A program made the translations under genes and the position numbers. Source: Leptospira ilyithenensis (GTDB lineage: Bacteria > Spirochaetota > Leptospiria > Leptospirales > Leptospiraceae). Taken from it: a DNA stretch of 35,451 nt. The stretch spans positions 1-35,451 of the forward strand of contig NZ_RQHV01000059.1 of assembly GCF_004771005.1 (NCBI RefSeq), given 5' to 3'. The notes below the pieces were generated by a model that was not told the DNA's origin, ran no database searches, and was given only the letters and a program-made list of their open reading frames with translations. Shown in pieces: positions 33,924 to 35,451 of this stretch; within the stretch, counting starts at the first letter, position 1, and each line of letters starts with the position of its first letter.

Positions 33924-34313
33924 ATGAAAACATTACGCCCTTTTTTTCTTATCACAGACATAGGTTTTGTATTGTATTGGTTCATCACAATCCTGCATAT
34001 CATACCGGACGAATGGCTTTTCAAAGATTATAACAACCCGTTACTTGTTAGTTGGAATTGGTCATTTCTTCCACTTGATCTATTGATTTCCTTTTCGGGA
34101 CTCTTCAGTCTGTATTTATATGGAAAGGCAAATTCAGCCTGGAAACCGATTAGTTTGATTTCACTCGTTTTAACATTCTCTTCCGGTCTTCAGGCAATTG
34201 CATTCTGGGGGATACGATTGGACTTCGATATTACCTGGTGGCTTCCGAATTTGTATTTACTTTTGTATCCGATCTATTTCATTCGGAAATCGGTTACAGG
34301 GGAGTTAACCTAA
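33924..34313 (+). CDS. YvaD/DUF5360-family membrane protein
   Basis: 129 residues with four hydrophobic segments. The start MKTLRPFFLITDIGFVLYWFIT and then LLVSWNWSFLPLDLLISFSGL match the YvaD-like DUF5360 family of small membrane proteins. The function is unknown. Its last four bases overlap the end of the convergent DUF1398 gene. Confidence 0.75.
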   Translation: MKTLRPFFLITDIGFVLYWFITILHIIPDEWLFKDYNNPLLVSWNWSFLPLDLLISFSGLFSLYLYGKANSAWKPISLISLVLTFSSGLQAIAFWGIRLDFDITWWLPNLYLLLYPIYFIRKSVTGELT

Positions 34314-34603
34314 TGCAACAAAGATAATTTCATTAGGTTAATTAGGTAGATACATTCCGGATCATTTTTTAGGGAAGTGTTGACCGCTTCGGCGGAAAAA
34401 TCTTCTGCCACGATAGGAAACTGATGAGGCACAGGTTCCAAATGGCTTTCTCCATTTGCCGTATAATATCTGTTTTCCGCTCTAACAAAATCCACATGAT
34501 AGGACTCTACGTTCTCTTTCAACAGAATACCTACTACTTGTGGGAATGTAATTTTCCCCGCCAAGGTCAGATCAACTATTTCTTTAAGTGTTTGTATATT
34601 CAT
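34310..34603 (-). CDS. DUF1398-family protein
   Basis: 97 residues: MNIQTLKEIVDLTLAGKITFPQVV, then VESYHVDFVRAENRYYTANGE, a clear DUF1398 pattern. The longer frame starting at 34621 is rejected because AGGAG lies just before the ATG at 34603. It begins 10 bp after the marR stop, in one operon with it, so it is a probable MarR target. The biochemical role is not known. Confidence 0.82.
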   Translation of the reverse strand: MNIQTLKEIVDLTLAGKITFPQVVGILLKENVESYHVDFVRAENRYYTANGESHLEPVPHQFPIVAEDFSAEAVNTSLKNDPECIYLINLMKLSLLH

Positions 34604-34613
34604 ATCTTCTCCT

Positions 34614-35084
34614 TTACTCAATGGGTAATTTTGTAAGTTGATTGAACTCTGCGGTTTTTCTCAAAAGTTCCGTTAAAGTTTTCCGTTCGGATAAACTTAG
34701 AACCGAAAAAAATTGTTCATCATTTTCATCGGCTATCGACGCCAATTTTGGCAATAGGAGCTTTGCTTCTTTGGTAAGCTCGATCTCCTGATAACGACGG
34801 TCATTTGAAGATTCCTTGCGAGTTAGCAACCCTTTCCCCAACAAACGGTCTACTAATTTCGAAATGGCACCTCTCGTAAGTCCCGTTAGATCCGCAATGT
34901 AGCTCGGTGCAATCGGCTCTTGGTGTTCGAACATTTCACGAAGAATAACCCATTCCGCTACGGTCACATCTTTGCTTTCTAATTTTTTAGCAAAAGACTG
35001 CGAAACATTGTTGGAAACAATTCTCATCCAAAAGCCAATATGTTTTTTTAAATCACTGACTTCCTTTGGTCGAGGGCTTTTCAT
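34614..35084 (-). CDS. MarR-family transcriptional regulator
   Basis: 156 residues with a standard winged helix: VTVAEWVILREMFEHQEPIAPSYIADLTGLTRGAISKLVDRLLGKGLLTRKESSNDRRYQEIELT (about 40-105), where DRR is the wing. Dimerisation helices lie at both ends. It is the first gene of the marR-DUF1398 operon. Its promoter carries two copies of a strong palindrome, so it very likely represses itself. The ligand is not predictable. The ATG lies only about seven bases after the -10 box, so the mRNA may be leaderless. Confidence 0.92.
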   Translation of the reverse strand: MKSPRPKEVSDLKKHIGFWMRIVSNNVSQSFAKKLESKDVTVAEWVILREMFEHQEPIAPSYIADLTGLTRGAISKLVDRLLGKGLLTRKESSNDRRYQEIELTKEAKLLLPKLASIADENDEQFFSVLSLSERKTLTELLRKTAEFNQLTKLPIE

Positions 35085-35090
35085 AAAATC

Positions 35091-35142
35091 AATATAGTTT
35101 CCATGGAAACTATTGTCAATAGAATAATTTCCAAGGAAACTA
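35091..35142 (-). promoter_or_regulatory. marR promoter with two operator copies
   Basis: Read on the minus strand, a perfect -35 (TTGACA, 35114-35119) and a -10 (TATATT, 35091-35096) are 17 bp apart. A perfect 20-bp palindrome with arms ATAGTTTCCA / TGGAAACTAT (35094-35113) lies in the spacer. A second copy with two changes (35125-35142) lies just upstream of the -35. The two centres are 30 bp apart, close to three helical turns, as expected for two MarR dimers on one face of the DNA. Confidence 0.85.
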
Positions 35143-35229
35143 CTTTTTATGAATCGTTCAGCAAGGCCGCGATTAGGAAACGATCAAACAATGAACCTTT
35201 TTCATTTTTCCTGAAATTCAAAAGATCGG

Positions 35230-35451
35230 ATGCTATTTTCGCAGGAGGTACCACAAATCCGCAAACCCTTTGGGCAAAAAGGCGAACTTATTGAAATAAA
35301 ATTCTGATAAAGCCGATCCTCGCTTTACAAGAAGAAGGTGATGTGGTAAAAGGAACACATTGGGTGGCGGGTCTAGTTCATCCCGTTACCCATAAAGTTC
35401 TTGTACGTGGTATAGCATTTAGTGATCTGTTGTTATGGAAAACGAGCAAGA
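35230..35451 (+). CDS. Unidentified protein, 3' partial
   Basis: An open frame that leaves the right edge. From the ATG at 35230 it reads MLFSQEVPQIRKPFGQKGE, then LIEIKILIKPILALQEEGDV and VKGTHWVAGLVHPVTHKVLV, for 74 codons without a stop. It looks coding, with a normal mix of residues. It overlaps repeat copy B, whose relative at 32858 is degraded. A weak upstream A-rich site is the only ribosome signal. The frame is closed by a TGA at 35212-35214. The MarR operators lie to its left, so it could be controlled by MarR, or it could itself be a fragment. The family is not recognised. Confidence 0.4.
35273..35379. repeat. Dispersed repeat, copy B
   Basis: This is the second copy of the element at 32858-32969, about five bases shorter. 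The first 20 bases and the last 21 are identical in both. A hairpin at its right end pairs TGGGTGGCGGG with CCCGTTACCCA (two G-T pairs, 10-base loop). Unlike copy A, its reading frame is intact across the whole element. Confidence 0.65.

Noticed and set aside
35149..35214. 21-codon frame starting at an ATG after the MarR operators
   Set aside because: It is too short, has no ribosome site and no recognisable character, and it ends before the longer frame at 35230.
1..35451. tRNA and rRNA genes
   Set aside because: I looked for T-loop-like GGTTCGAATCC patterns with acceptor pairing and for conserved rRNA stretches, and saw none.

Overview
The window looks like a chromosomal segment of a Leptospira-type spirochete, probably a free-living or low-virulence lineage. 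This is inferred from moderately low GC, several lipoproteins with loose spirochete-style lipoboxes, an LpxR-like outer-membrane lipid A deacylase, and the mix of house-keeping and accessory genes. I ran no database search. I saw no rRNA, tRNA or CRISPR array.

Layout. Bases 1-2761 hold the 3' part of a secreted protein with a fibronectin-like module and seven tandem repeats of about 53 residues, then an Ig-like lipoprotein. Bases 2840-4400 hold two consecutive type II toxin-antitoxin modules (VapB/VapC, then Phd/PIN) next to hairpin elements that resemble cassette recombination sites. Bases 4439-9900 hold an ethanolamine permease-like transporter, a small membrane protein, ATP-type PEP carboxykinase (pckA), a divergent glycogen synthase (glgA) and a 42-residue gene. 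Bases 10121-13139 hold a beta-propeller-like lipoprotein and the LpxR-like protein. Bases 13174-18004 hold an AraC regulator divergent from an NmrA-like reductase, a DUF1304 membrane protein with an ECF sigma factor directly behind it, a DUF5329 protein, a TfoX-like protein with a histone H1-like lysine tail, and a GNAT acetyltransferase.

Bases 18331-21080 form a regulated but decaying island. A short-chain dehydrogenase, an HxlR regulator and a broken quinone-oxidoreductase-like gene share one palindromic operator motif. They are followed by remnants of two unrelated transposases (IS110-type and rve/DDE-type). Next come, all on the minus strand, an arsenosugar pair (radical SAM ArsS and its CPYC peroxidase-like partner), a TolC-like lipoprotein and an RND pump with no adaptor gene beside them, an enoyl-CoA hydratase translationally coupled to a long-chain acyl-CoA synthetase, and a 70-residue protein.

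The last part holds a small unknown protein, a membrane-tethered MutS-like ATPase whose start codon is unclear, a lipoprotein form of an MTA/SAH-nucleosidase-like enzyme, a YvaD-like membrane protein and a MarR-DUF1398 operon. The MarR operon has two operator copies on a near-consensus promoter that appears to give a leaderless transcript. A dispersed sequence occurs twice, at 32858-32969 and 35273-35379. The second copy is inside an open frame that leaves the window.

The features I consider most worth checking are the hairpins beside the toxin-antitoxin modules, the HxlR and MarR operator systems, the arsenosugar pair beside the adaptor-less efflux genes, and the repeat with coding character at the right edge.
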